Part shown: positions 6,326 to 16,100 of the stretch, one piece after another
Layout: each line of letters opens with the position of its first letter
Position numbering within the stretch: position 1 is the stretch's first letter
Assembly: GCA_016987375.1 (NCBI GenBank)
Contig: PJRA01000288.1
Coordinates: 157,438 to 176,266, forward strand
DNA: 18,829 nucleotides
From: Brachionus koreanus
Taxonomy: Eukaryota; Rotifera; Eurotatoria; Ploima; Brachionidae
Reading direction: 5' to 3'
Translations under genes and position numbers: made by a program
The notes under the pieces: model-generated
What the model saw: only the letters and a program-made list of their open reading frames with translations
What the model was told of the DNA's origin: nothing
Database searches by the model: none

Positions 6326-9280
6326 TTCGAAAAAATTCTCCTTCATCCAGACGTCCAACTTCGCCTTAAAACTGTTCAAGCTTCGTGCATTAACAACGTC
6401 CGTTGGCAATTTGTTCCAAATTGTCGTGACTCTGTTTGTAAGGAAATTAAATCTTGGTTGAAAGTATCTCATTTTCTCTCTGTATATAGGTCTATTGTGA
6501 GATCTGAGGTTGTATATTCTGTTTTGAGTGTCCAAACAAGCGCCGTTTACGAGATTCACCTTCTCTAAATTATTAATTATTTTAAAAACTTGAATAAGAT
6601 CACCTCTCTGCCTCCTCGTTTGAAGATTGGTCAGATCCATTTTGATCAACCTCTCTGCACAACTACATCCTCTCAGCTCCGGCACGAGTCTTGTCGCTTT
6701 TCTATGCACTCTTTCCAACTCATTTATGTCCTTTACACTATACGGAGACCATGAACTAATGGCATATTCTAAATGCGGTCTAACAGGGGACTTATATAGA
6801 AGCGTAGTGTTTTGTTTGTTAAGTAATTTGAACGATTTTCTGATCAACCCCATCATTCTATTCGCTTTTGCGACACTATGCCTGACTTGAACATCCCATT
6901 TCATGTCATGTTTTATAAATATTCCAAGATCCTTTTCACACAAGGTTTTAGCTAATGGCTGCCTCTCACCAGATTGTTTTTCAATTTCATATTCAAATTT
7001 GGAGTTTGTCCTACCCAAATGCAAAACTTTACACTTGTCTGCGTTCAGCACAGTTGACCAATTTTTTGACCAATAACATATCTTATCCATATTATTTGAA
7101 GTTTCAAATTCGATAAAATATTTTTAATGATGGCAATTATTTTCGTATCGTCCGCGTATGCTTTGCAATCATTTTCAATTAGTTCAAGCATCTCGTTAAT
7201 ATAAATGATGAACAAAAGTGGACCCAAGACAGAGCCTTGAGGAACACCACTAAAGACTGAAAGCCAAAACGACTCTTTTTGTACGTTCACTCAAAAAATC
7301 ACGAATCCATCTTACTATATTTTCACCAAATCCATATTGTTTTAATCTTAATAATAATTTTGCGTGTGAAATTTTATCAAAAGCTTTTGAAAAATCGGTG
7401 TAAATAATGTCAACTGGAAAGCCTGATGCCAACGCCGAAGTGATTAAATCAATTGCGACACTATGCCGTGACTACGATACAGGTTAAAGAGACTGGCCTA
7501 TAGTTATTTAAGATCAATTTACTCCCTGATTTGTGTAGAGGCGTGATGTTTGCTTGTTTCCAAATTTTCGAGATCAATCAGATTTGAAACGATTTTGTGT
7601 AAATAATAGTGATTGAAATCGATAGTGCATCGGCAGCGTTTTTCAACACACAACCATGGACTTTATCCGGCCCAATAGCTTTATTTGGGTCTAAATTCTC
7701 AAGCTTTTTAATAATAATTTCTCTACTTACAAGCTCATCTATTTTCGGATCACATTTGACACTTGTCTTTAGATTAAGAGATTCTGTCGAACTCGAAAAG
7801 TCATAACTGAAAACTGATTGAAAATATCTATTTAATTCGTTCGCTATCTCACTAGGATCGGTAAATGTGTTACCATCAATATTCAACGCTTTAATTGATT
7901 GTTTTACGGATTGTTTACTGTTTATATATTTATAAATCAATTTTGGACTAGATTTAGATTTCTTGGCTAATTCCATTTCATATTTTATTATAGCCTTTCG
8001 AATGGCCTTTTGACATTCTCTACTAATAACATTATATCTCATCTTTTTGTCTATTGCCCAGCCACTGGCTGAAAAAGTTTTCCATGCCGAATTTTTTTTT
8101 TGAACCAAAATCTTCAGTTCTCGATTCATCCATGGTTGATTCTTTTTTGCACAATTCAATCTAGGAATAAACCTTTCAGATAAAAATTCGTAAAATTCTA
8201 GAAATTTAGTGTACATTTGATCCATTAAAAAACTGTGTCCAGTTTATTTTATGTATCAATTTTGACATAGAATTATAGTCGCCTCTTGAGTAGTTGTATT
8301 TTGATACTCTAAAGTTTTTATGATTTTGACTATTGGTTGACTTGAAATCATAGCACCAAGATAACGTATGATGACCTTTGCTACTGGCACCTAATGGTAG
8401 GCCATGGTCTACATTGAAAATACGATCATTCGAGTCAGTTTTAATTAAGTCAAGGATACTTTTTTGGACTCCACATGCATCTTGAAATGTTGGTTCGAAT
8501 ACATTTTGGTAATAAGAACAATCATCCAGAGAATCAATTAGCAAAGACTCAAACGAATTTTCACACAAGTCGCAAGAGTTGAACTCACCATGATGCCAGT
8601 TAATTTTTGGACAGTTGAAATGGCCGCATATTACCACACCATTGTATTTTAAAATTTTCTTTAAACTCATAAGATCTTCTTATACTTGATAAGACCTTTG
8701 GATCATTTACACTAGCAGTTGACCTATAAATACACCCGGCTAAAATGACTTGATTAGAAGTTACAATACTACACCAGACTTGTTCGATGCTGTCTTCACA
8801 CAAAATTTTGTCCATTATTTCAAACGAATTTACATCTTTATTTACGTATATACAAACGCCACCACCTGTTCGCGCCTTACGGTCCAAACAATACGGGTCA
8901 AACCCGTCTAATATTCGACAATAATCAAAATGAAACCATGTTTTAGTGACAAAAATTACGTTAAGACTGGTGGTTTTGACTAAAATTTCGAGTTCTCCGA
9001 ATTTGTTGCCAAGTGAAGTTGCATTTGTGTACCAACATTTAAGAGAATTTTGACTTGTTTTTTGGTTTTTCACAGTTCTATCACTTTTTGTTGTGTTATG
9101 AGATTCATTTAGATTAAAATTGGATGTAATTGACAATTCATTATTTTCTTGATTGTTACTAGATTTGACGTTTCTTTTATTATTATTTAAATGGGTCGAA
9201 TTAATACTGGACTGGGACTCCACGAGTGGAGCCACTTGGTTCGATTTTGAACCTCCGAAAGTTATGTCCACGAATACCAA
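6305..9280 (-). pseudogene. LINE ORF2: APE-type endonuclease plus reverse transcriptase, inactivated
   Basis: The endonuclease spans about 9060-8300: TNATSLGNKFGELE, TKTWF (normally TETW), GGGVCIYV, GHFNCPKINW (normally GDFN) and a GHH motif (normally SDH). The reverse transcriptase spans about 8225-6305: ANITPLHKSGS, NNYRPVSL, VDIIYTDFSKAFDK, SGVPQGSVLGP, AYADDTK, a thumb-like region and a final VNARSLNSFKAKLD. Breaks: frameshifts near 8670, 8225, 7285 and 7095; an in-frame TGA at 7580-7578; and a deletion near 7460 that removes about 40-50 codons between YRPVSL and the TDFSKAFD block. Three endonuclease active-site residues are also altered. The catalytic YADD survives. Terminal stop is TAG at 6307-6305. 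Confidence 0.88.
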
Positions 9281-10054
9281 AACGAAAGTTAGTAGAACTT
9301 GTGGTCTGGTTTTGGTTTAAAATAAGCTGAGAGTCTCTAAATTGCTTGCTTAGTATACGTTCCGCTTCTGTCAAATCCGGGTTAATAAACACGTCTTTGA
9401 ACTGTTCTAGTTTTCTGAGTTCTTTAGCTTGCTTGAGTACCGCGAGACGGTCGTTTTCGTTTTCAAGTTGGACTAAAACTGGTGGCGGACGATTATTCAA
9501 CCCAGATGACCTAAAACGTCTTATAAACTTAATTTTACGCACATCAGCGTTTACACTTCGAAAAGTATTCTCAATAAAATTTTTATCACTTTTGTCTTTA
9601 TCTTCTTTATTTTCAGCAGCGCTTATTGGGACCCCAAATATAACAACGCTTCTTTTTCTTCTTTCTCTATCTAGTTGTTGACTGACAACGGAATTTATCA
9701 CCTCAATTTGCTGTCGTGGTCGTTCAACACGCTGATTAGAAACCCGATTAATTACGCGAGCCGTTACTCCTACCCAGCCTAAACCCTACCGGCTGATTGT
9801 TTTCAGACGCTTTACTATTCTCTTTTTGTTGATTCCTTTTCTAGTAATTCAACCTTTAGATTTAGATCGTCTATTCTCTTGCTTTTCTCCTCCAGCTGAT
9901 TCACTTTAGACACTAAGTCCTCAATTAATTTATCTTTTGAAAGAATAGCCGATTCTAAAATCAAAATTCTATTCCACATTGTTGAATTGTCTAGTCCGAC
10001 CAACATATTTGGACTGTTATCGGGCGAGATATTTTTACGTGATCGCTTATTCAT
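9201..10054 (-). pseudogene. LINE ORF1 (coiled coil plus RNA-binding-like domain)
   Basis: ORF1 proteins of this clade coat the retrotransposon RNA. The first part, from the ATG at 10054, has a Ser/Arg/Asn N-terminus and then a heptad-rich coiled coil (ILILESAI ... VSKVNQLEEKSKRIDDLNLKVELLEKE split over about 45 residues). It stops at 9815. A second open frame, readable from about 9770 and clear from 9701 to 9201, carries RRKRSVVIFGVP, a FIRRFRS block, RPPPVLVQL and ..VLKQAKELR. This is the RRM-like/C-terminal arrangement common in LINE ORF1. The two parts lie in different frames with stops between them (about 9815-9770), so the gene is broken. Its 3' end overlaps the start of ORF2 by about 80 bases in another frame. 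Confidence 0.75.
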
Positions 10055-10125
10055 TTCCGAAACCGTAGTGTACGATATAGTGTTGCTATTATGCGGAGTT
10101 GACGGGAAAACGAGGTTTTCTTGGT

Positions 10126-10625
10126 CAATAATTTCTTTTTTTTTTTCTTATTTTTTCTTTCAAACTATATGAAGTTTAGTATTGACGTTTTTTATTTTCC
10201 AAAAAATTAACTTTTTGTTTTTTTTTTTTCGTATTTTTATTTTAATTTTTCTTAATCAATAAAATTTGGTTAAAATCTATTGCTATCCCTATCCCTATCG
10301 TTTCGTCCAAGTAGTTCGTTATAGCGAGTATTGACTGTCACAGCCACATAGAATATTCTTAACAAATTTAGAATCGAAGCCTCTATGGTACTCCGAAAAA
10401 AGCGTTTAGTTAATGGAACTGAAAAATGAACTGAACTGCCTGACTCTGAAAAAAAGTTATGACATGGAAAATTGGTTTTGTGAAATTAGGTTCAAAATAG
10501 AAAAAATTGAACAAAAAACTGTGACATACTTAATTACAGTTCCATAAGCACCAAGACAACAAAAAGAATAAGTTTGAAAATTTTCACAAGCATGCAAGCA
10601 TCACAACCTGTCCAGGTGAACTGTA
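10126..10625. other. Gap including possible LINE leader
   Basis: T-rich to about 10250, then a less AT-rich stretch with a small tandem repeat (CTATCC about 2.5 times, 10283-10298). It could be the true 5' end of the minus-strand LINE. No ORF of note. Confidence 0.35.
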
Positions 10626-11035
10626 TTATTTCAATTCGCTTGGGCATATTAGATTTAGATTCTGAATAAATGATGAATTTTTGCACCAATATTCACCATA
10701 ACCAGAAAATAGATTAGCTAGTTCGAAGGTCATTTTAAGATTGTGTCCATCGATTAAATTGTAATAATCTTGATTACCACTTGTTTTTAGAGTAAATTCG
10801 GCATTTGAAAAGAAATTTAACTATTTACTTGAAGTAGAAGTAGTTACAAATTTATTTTAGAATTCAAACAACCTTCCTCTCTGTACTCTTTCATTGGCAC
10901 ATTTTGCTCATGAACCACAATCGCCATTTTTAAATCTAAATTGACTGCAAAAACAAACCACATTTGGCATTTGGTTGAGAAAAAGATGACGGTTGTTGAC
11001 TTAGTTGTCTTTGAGAAGGACTGTCTGCATGAGTT
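10626..11035 (-). pseudogene. Degenerate coding remnant with Cys-rich finger motif
   Basis: The minus strand shows a Gln/Ser/Pro-rich stretch (SQRQLSQQPSSFSQPNAKC, about 11015-10957). In the next frame comes a cysteine motif VCFCSQFRFKNGDC.....KC (about 10950-10890) that resembles a CCCH finger or a retroelement zinc knuckle. The same frame continues through three stops to a 61-codon stretch (DYYNLIDGHNLK, LANLFSGYGEYWC) ending at TAA 10628-10626. One shared frame with a few stops suggests a decayed gene and not chance. The Gln-rich linker plus finger could be from a gag-like protein or a host regulatory protein; I cannot identify it. Confidence 0.35.
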
Positions 11036-11051
11036 GGTTATTGTTTGCTAA

Positions 11052-11540
11052 TTGTTCCACAAACAAAAATTTTATCTTTTGCTACAGAATTTTTTAGTTT
11101 TACTAGATTTGAATCAAATTTTGAAATGGTTTAATTTTAAATTTTCGTCTGATGATCCTTTTGTTATTAATGAATACTTAAAAAAATGTAAACTCTTCAT
11201 CTTTCATCAGAGAATTTTTTTAAGATTGGGACTTTTTTCTTTCAAGGTTTTCTCATCTCAAAGTCCTCCAATTTTAGCAGTGCAACTAAAAACAAATGCA
11301 GTGAGAAATTTACCATATGAATTAAGCAACACGACTCATCTTATTGAACCAGCTTTACAGCGAAAATTTGGTTAAACAACATTTGGATATTTTTTTACTT
11401 AATTTATTAATGGTTTTTTTCTAAAACAATTTAATACATATGAAAAATTTTTATATGAAAATTTGAATACAATGATAATTAAATTCTTATCAATTAATGA
11501 AAGATTTAGATTTAGAATTAAGTTTTTTTGTTTTTAATAT
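11052..11540 (+). pseudogene. C-terminal remnant of another LINE ORF2
   Basis: The plus-strand frame reads KLFIFHQRIFLRLGLFSFKV, then SPPILAVQLK, RNLPYELS and PALQRKFG, then continues in the same frame through two TAA codons (11372-11374 and about 11390) into TTFGYFF, FINGFFLKQF and a basic tail to about 11538. The RI..R...F..K, PP.L, YELR-like, GE.TFGYFF.KFIN pattern is what follows the reverse transcriptase in several invertebrate LINE ORF2 proteins. Both stops are explained by single substitutions (Glu and Lys codons to TAA). The upstream catalytic part is missing, as in 5'-truncated copies. It is a different family from the LINE at 6.3-10 kb. Confidence 0.55.
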
Positions 11541-11642
11541 TTTATATAATTTTATATATTTTTTCTTTTAAATTACTAATTATTTGTATTTTTCTTTTTT
11601 TTCTTTTTATAGTGGATTCCATGATAAAATTATTATGGGTCC

Positions 11643-11694
11643 TTAACTTAAAAAGTTAACTGGTAAACAATATACCAGAGAGACGATTGTCTTT
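11643..11694 (+). other. Three consecutive hairpins downstream of LINE remnant
   Basis: TTAACTT-aaa-AAGTTAA (11643-11659, perfect 7-bp stem), CTGGTA-7-TACCAG (11660-11678, 6-bp stem) and AGAC-gatt-GTCT (11681-11692, extendable with a wobble pair) abut one another and are followed by T-rich sequence. This may be the 3' UTR of the LINE remnant; the role is inferred. Confidence 0.4.
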
Positions 11695-11699
11695 TTTAA

Positions 11700-12609
11700 T
11701 TTTTGTTCACATTTCTGTATAAATAAATTATCAATTGCTAATAATGCCTAGTTATCGTTATTTGAGAATCATGTCAACAAAAAATCTAAAAAATAATACT
11801 GAGTTTGTTGGATAAAGCATCATAAAAATCCAGTATGTTTAATTTACCAATATTTTACCAATGATGCACTGTTGTATGAGAGAAAAATCCTGAATACGTT
11901 TACAAATGTCTTGAATGGGATCGTGTATCAATTCATGGGGAAAACAAACTTGAAGAAAATTTTTTTCACATAAGAAATTCATAGAAAATTGAAACATTTA
12001 TTTAAGAGATTTAATTTTTTTCATGCAATTCACATTAAATCATAAATATGCATTTAAATCAGCTCAGCTTCATTTAAATCTTTTATTTAAAATGTAACTG
12101 ATGGCATCAATGAAATTCATTAGTAAAAATTATCAATAAAATTTGTTAAAAAGAGAGCAGAATTTTATTATCATTAATTTTTTAATTTATCAAAAAAAAT
12201 ATTTTTTGTTCTAATTTTTATTTAAAAAATGAAAATGATGCAAAATATGGAAAAAATATTTCTAGAGTTTCATGATAATAATAAAACTTATTTTTATGTC
12301 TTAAATATGAATAAATTCCGAATAAATTTCAATGTATAATAAGTTGAAATTTAATATTGAACAATAAACATTAATGAATTTTAACTTTATTTTTGTTTAT
12401 TTTTAATTATAAATTAAAATTTGGTAGCTTTTTCTAGAACAAATAAAATGGGTTATTCAAAATTTTAAAAATTAATTATACAATGTAAATAAAAAGTTAA
12501 TTTTTTATTATTTTAAAAATTTTCAAAAATTATTAATAATAATAAATACAAACATTTTGATCGACTATTTAATAAACTGAAATTTAAATTTTTTTAAATC
12601 TTATTAAAA
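11700..12609. other. AT-rich region upstream of the cysteine-rich gene
   Basis: Mostly A/T-rich with no recognisable promoter motif. A short plus-strand open stretch at about 11877-11982 (NPEYVYKCLEWDRV, GENKLEENFFHIRNS, then TAG) reads like coding sequence and may be a gene fragment, but it is too short to classify. The promoter of the gene at 12610 must lie here. Confidence 0.35.
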
Positions 12610-13130
12610 ATGTATTTTCCCAAGTATTCTACCAAAAAATCCAAATCTGTTCTCAAACTTGAAACATTATATAATGGAAATGTATCATTTCCAAAATGGC
12701 TAATAGTGGTTGGCGCTATTCTGCTCGCAGGTTCGCTAGCTGTTTTAGCGGCCTCACTTGGTATTGCTCTTTCTTCACAACCAAACGGTTTGTATAATCA
12801 AAGCTGTTCTGCCCGCTCGTGTGAAAACAAACTCGGACTTAAGTGCATCAACGAAATTTGCTTGTGTCCAGAAAATCAGTTTTATTTGGACAAATGCTAC
12901 AGTTTATCTTCATACGATGGAATTTGTCAACAAAATGACCATTGTAAACAAGATGAACTACTTGTGTGTGGCATTGGTTCTAAATGCTCTTGCTCGAACG
13001 ACCGATACTGGAATTCTAGAGCAAGATCATGTTCACTGAGAAAAAAATTTAATGAAGCATGTGGTGGCGATGAATGTCTGTCACCTTTTGTTTGTCAATC
13101 TCAAATGTGCCAGTGTCCAGACACTGAAAA
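12610..13130 (+). CDS. Cys-rich gene exon 1 (cytosolic tail, anchor, first modules)
   Basis: Residues 1-173: Lys-rich N-terminus, transmembrane segment 30-54, an NQSC glycosylation site, then two full modules and the first half of a third ending CQCPDTEK. The donor GTACAA at 13131 precedes a low-complexity read-through that would stop at 13182. Ends in phase 2. Confidence 0.82.
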
Positions 13131-16100
13131 GTACAATTTAACTAATAAAAAAAAGTACTATAATTTTCAATTAATTTTTTAAAGAATGTATTACGACGGA
13201 AATAATTGTGTATCAAAGAAAAATTATAATCAAACTTGCAGTGTTTCAAATGAATGCTTGGATTCAGAAAAAACCATTTGTCAAAATTCTAAGTGTAAAT
13301 ATATTTTTCTACTTTTTCAAAAAAATTTTTTTGAAATAAATATGAATTAGGCTGGGGATTATTTGCAAAAAGATTAATAGGAATAAATGAAAACTATTGA
13401 ATTAGAAAATAATAATTTAAGAATGCCAGCAAAAATTGTAAACTTGCGCCTTGTACGGCAAAAAATTTTTTGAAGATTTTTTCCATACTCAGCGGGTTTG
13501 AACCCTGTATTCTCTGCTTGCATGACCAACACACAACTCATTCGCCTTTTAATGCTTGGCAAACTAAAATATTGCTCAATTTTCTATTAATAAAAAATAA
13601 ATGACAAAAAAAATTTAAAGAAACGTAAAAAAATTGACTCTTTACAAATTGACGTAAAAAAAAAGTCGACTCTTTTTAACTTTGAGGAACCAAAAAAAAT
13701 GGGCCGGATTATTTTGAATTTATTCGGAAAAAAATAGTTAAAATTTAATGCTAATTTACATACAATATTAAAACAAAATAAAAACAAACTTTCAAATTGA
13801 AAATTTTTTGAATTTTTTAATTAAAAAAATTATTTAAAAAAAAGATGAAAAATTTGATTGCTTGAAATTTTTCAATCTTAAATTATCCAAAATATCTTTT
13901 TTTCTTAATCTAACAATATGTATATGAATTAATTTTTGTTTGGCTCGAGTGACAAATTAAACAATTAATTGAATTAAAGCTATTGAATTTAAGGTACTTT
14001 TAGTTTGAATTAAAGGTACCTTCGATATAATACTCTGAAAACATTGTTACCATGATTAATGGTAATAACAATCATAATACCCCATGTAAACTGTCCGAAA
14101 CACGAATGGTACGAATAAAGGAGTTCTCATTTAAGAAGAGTAAACTGTAATGTAATGAAATTTATGATAAAAATTTTATATTTTGCTCTGATATAATTTT
14201 TTTTTACAAAATTTTAGGAAGTTTTTAAGTGAAAAATTTAATGCATATAAATAATTTCATGTGTTTCATAACATATTAGACCATATCCAATTAGTGTGCA
14301 CAATTCTGCATTCAATTATCTGAATATCAGATTTAACATAAAAAGTTGTATAATTTCCTAATAAAATTTTTTTTAGTATCTTCAATCATTCTTCATATAA
14401 CTCTGTTAAAAATGCGATTTTGTTTAGCACAGATTGGTAAATCGAAAATTTAATAATCTGATAAATCATGATATAAAATTAGTAAAAAAACAAAAGAATG
14501 GGATATATTTAAACGATCTTTATAACTACTTAAATGATCTTCAAAAAATTTTGATCACTTAATTTAATTATTTTTGATACCTTAAAAAAAATAAAATGAT
14601 CTCCTAATTTAATAAAAAAGATAGCAAAAATTAATGATTTGGTCTCCAAATTTTATTTTTTTAAATTTTATTATATTAAGTTAAAAAAATAAAAGTAAGT
14701 CAGAAAAATAGAATATTTCAAATAAAAGTATAAAAGTAAGAAAATTTTATTAATTTTTTTGTGACGACCTCTTCTCCTTTTAGTGACTTCAGGTATCTTA
14801 TCAACTTCATTAATAGTATCCTTTTCAATCGTTTCAACTCTTTGTTTTTTGCTAGGACGACCCTTGTTGACTTTTTTTTGCAAATGAGAATCAACTATTT
14901 CAATTTCATCTTCTTCATCTGTTGTTTTATTTAAGCCATTCGTTAGCCGATTCTACGTCATCAAAAACCTTATTGCAAATCCAATTTTTCTTCTTTCTTA
15001 ATTCTGGAGCTTCATTAATATCATTTTAACGATTTATTTGGTACAACTTTGTACAAATGTGTTCAAAACTCTGAAATAATCTTCATTTTTCTGTTAAATG
15101 AACATCATTAAAAAAAATAGTAGATAAAATTTGCACTAAATTGCACAGTTTTTGAAGAGCAAAAAATTCGTTTGTACAAATTTGTACAACACTGTACTGT
15201 TTACATTTTTGCTCAACTAGAAAAAATAATTATATAATTTTTAGTTTTTGTCCTGTAATTTTTGGACTAAAATTTCACATTGACATAAAAAAAATATTAC
15301 AAAAAAAATTTGTTTTTCATTTTTGCTTGATTCTCAATTTCCCAGATTTGAGACTTTTTTGTCTGACATTTCCAGTAAAAAAGAATTTTTGTTTGATTTT
15401 CTCTTATAACGAAAGTTTTTTTTTGGTTTGACTCTATTTCTCACTCATGTAAAAGCTATATTGAATAATTTTTTAAAACTAAAATTTTTATAATATGCGC
15501 AATTATTATTGTAATGGTAAATTTCCTAATAAATTAGACTTATACTTTGGATCATTATTAATCTAATTTTACACTAATTATTATATCATTTTCTATTTAT
15601 TTTAAATAATTTAGTTTTCATAAAACAGATAAGTACCAGCTAAAGTTAACAGTTTCTATTTTATTTTTTAAGGTTCTTGTACAAAAAGCGAATATTTTCA
15701 ATTATCAGAGTTAAAATGTGTGCCAAAATTAAACGAACTGGAGCTTTGTTCTTATGATGAAATGTGTTTGGAACCAATGTTCTGTTCGATTAGATTCGGA
15801 TGTAGATGTCCAAGATATCATTTTTATGAGAGTGTCACCTCATCCTGTACTAATCAATATGTGATCGGTTCTACTTGCTCGAGTGATCACCAGTGTCGAC
15901 AAGATTTAGGTCTCACATGTCAAAACGGTATTTGTTTGTGTTCATCTCCAAAATTCACTTGGTCATCTAAATCAATTGGCTGCAGGTTGACTTATCAACA
16001 ATCAGTGTGTAATAATGATTCTGATTGCAACGAATCTGAAAAACTAAATTGTCAATTAACAGTTCCAAGTAGCTCGTCTCATCGCACTTGTGATTGTACA

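Larger units (their letters stand above)
6252..10125 (-). mobile_element. Nearly full-length inactive CR1/L2-like non-LTR retrotransposon (LINE)
   Basis: Minus-strand element with a 5' leader (about 10125-10055), ORF1 (10054-9201), ORF2 with endonuclease and reverse transcriptase (about 9280-6305), a very short structured 3' end and a terminal (ACT)5 microsatellite on its own strand (about 6265-6251). Its GC content is visibly higher than the surrounding DNA. Every coding part carries frameshifts, stops or deletions, so it cannot move by itself. The 5' boundary is uncertain: a T-rich region follows 10125, but a moderate-GC stretch near 10280-10350 could still belong to the leader. No convincing target-site duplication was seen, as is usual for this clade. 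Confidence 0.85.
13295..15672 (+). other. Cys-rich gene intron 2 (2378 bp)
   Basis: Donor GTAAAT, acceptor TTTTTTAAG. It contains a tRNA-like/SINE-like sequence, a frameshifted basic-protein remnant and small palindromes. Apart from those it is AT-rich and empty. A perfect palindrome AAGGTACCTT (14013-14022) and an imperfect hairpin around TTACCAT/ATGGTAA (about 14047-14065) are visible. Confidence 0.75.

Noticed and set aside
6170..6890. Plus-strand ORFs of 132 and 87 codons.
   Set aside because: Antisense shadows of the LINE reverse transcriptase C-terminus.
9346..9681. 111-codon Ser/Leu-rich plus-strand ORF.
   Set aside because: Antisense shadow of LINE ORF1.
12758..13039. Second plus-strand ORF of 93 codons inside exon 1.
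   Set aside because: Out-of-frame shadow of the cysteine-module coding sequence.
13374..13562. 62-codon minus-strand ORF.
   Set aside because: It runs through the tRNA-like/SINE-like sequence and shows no protein signature.
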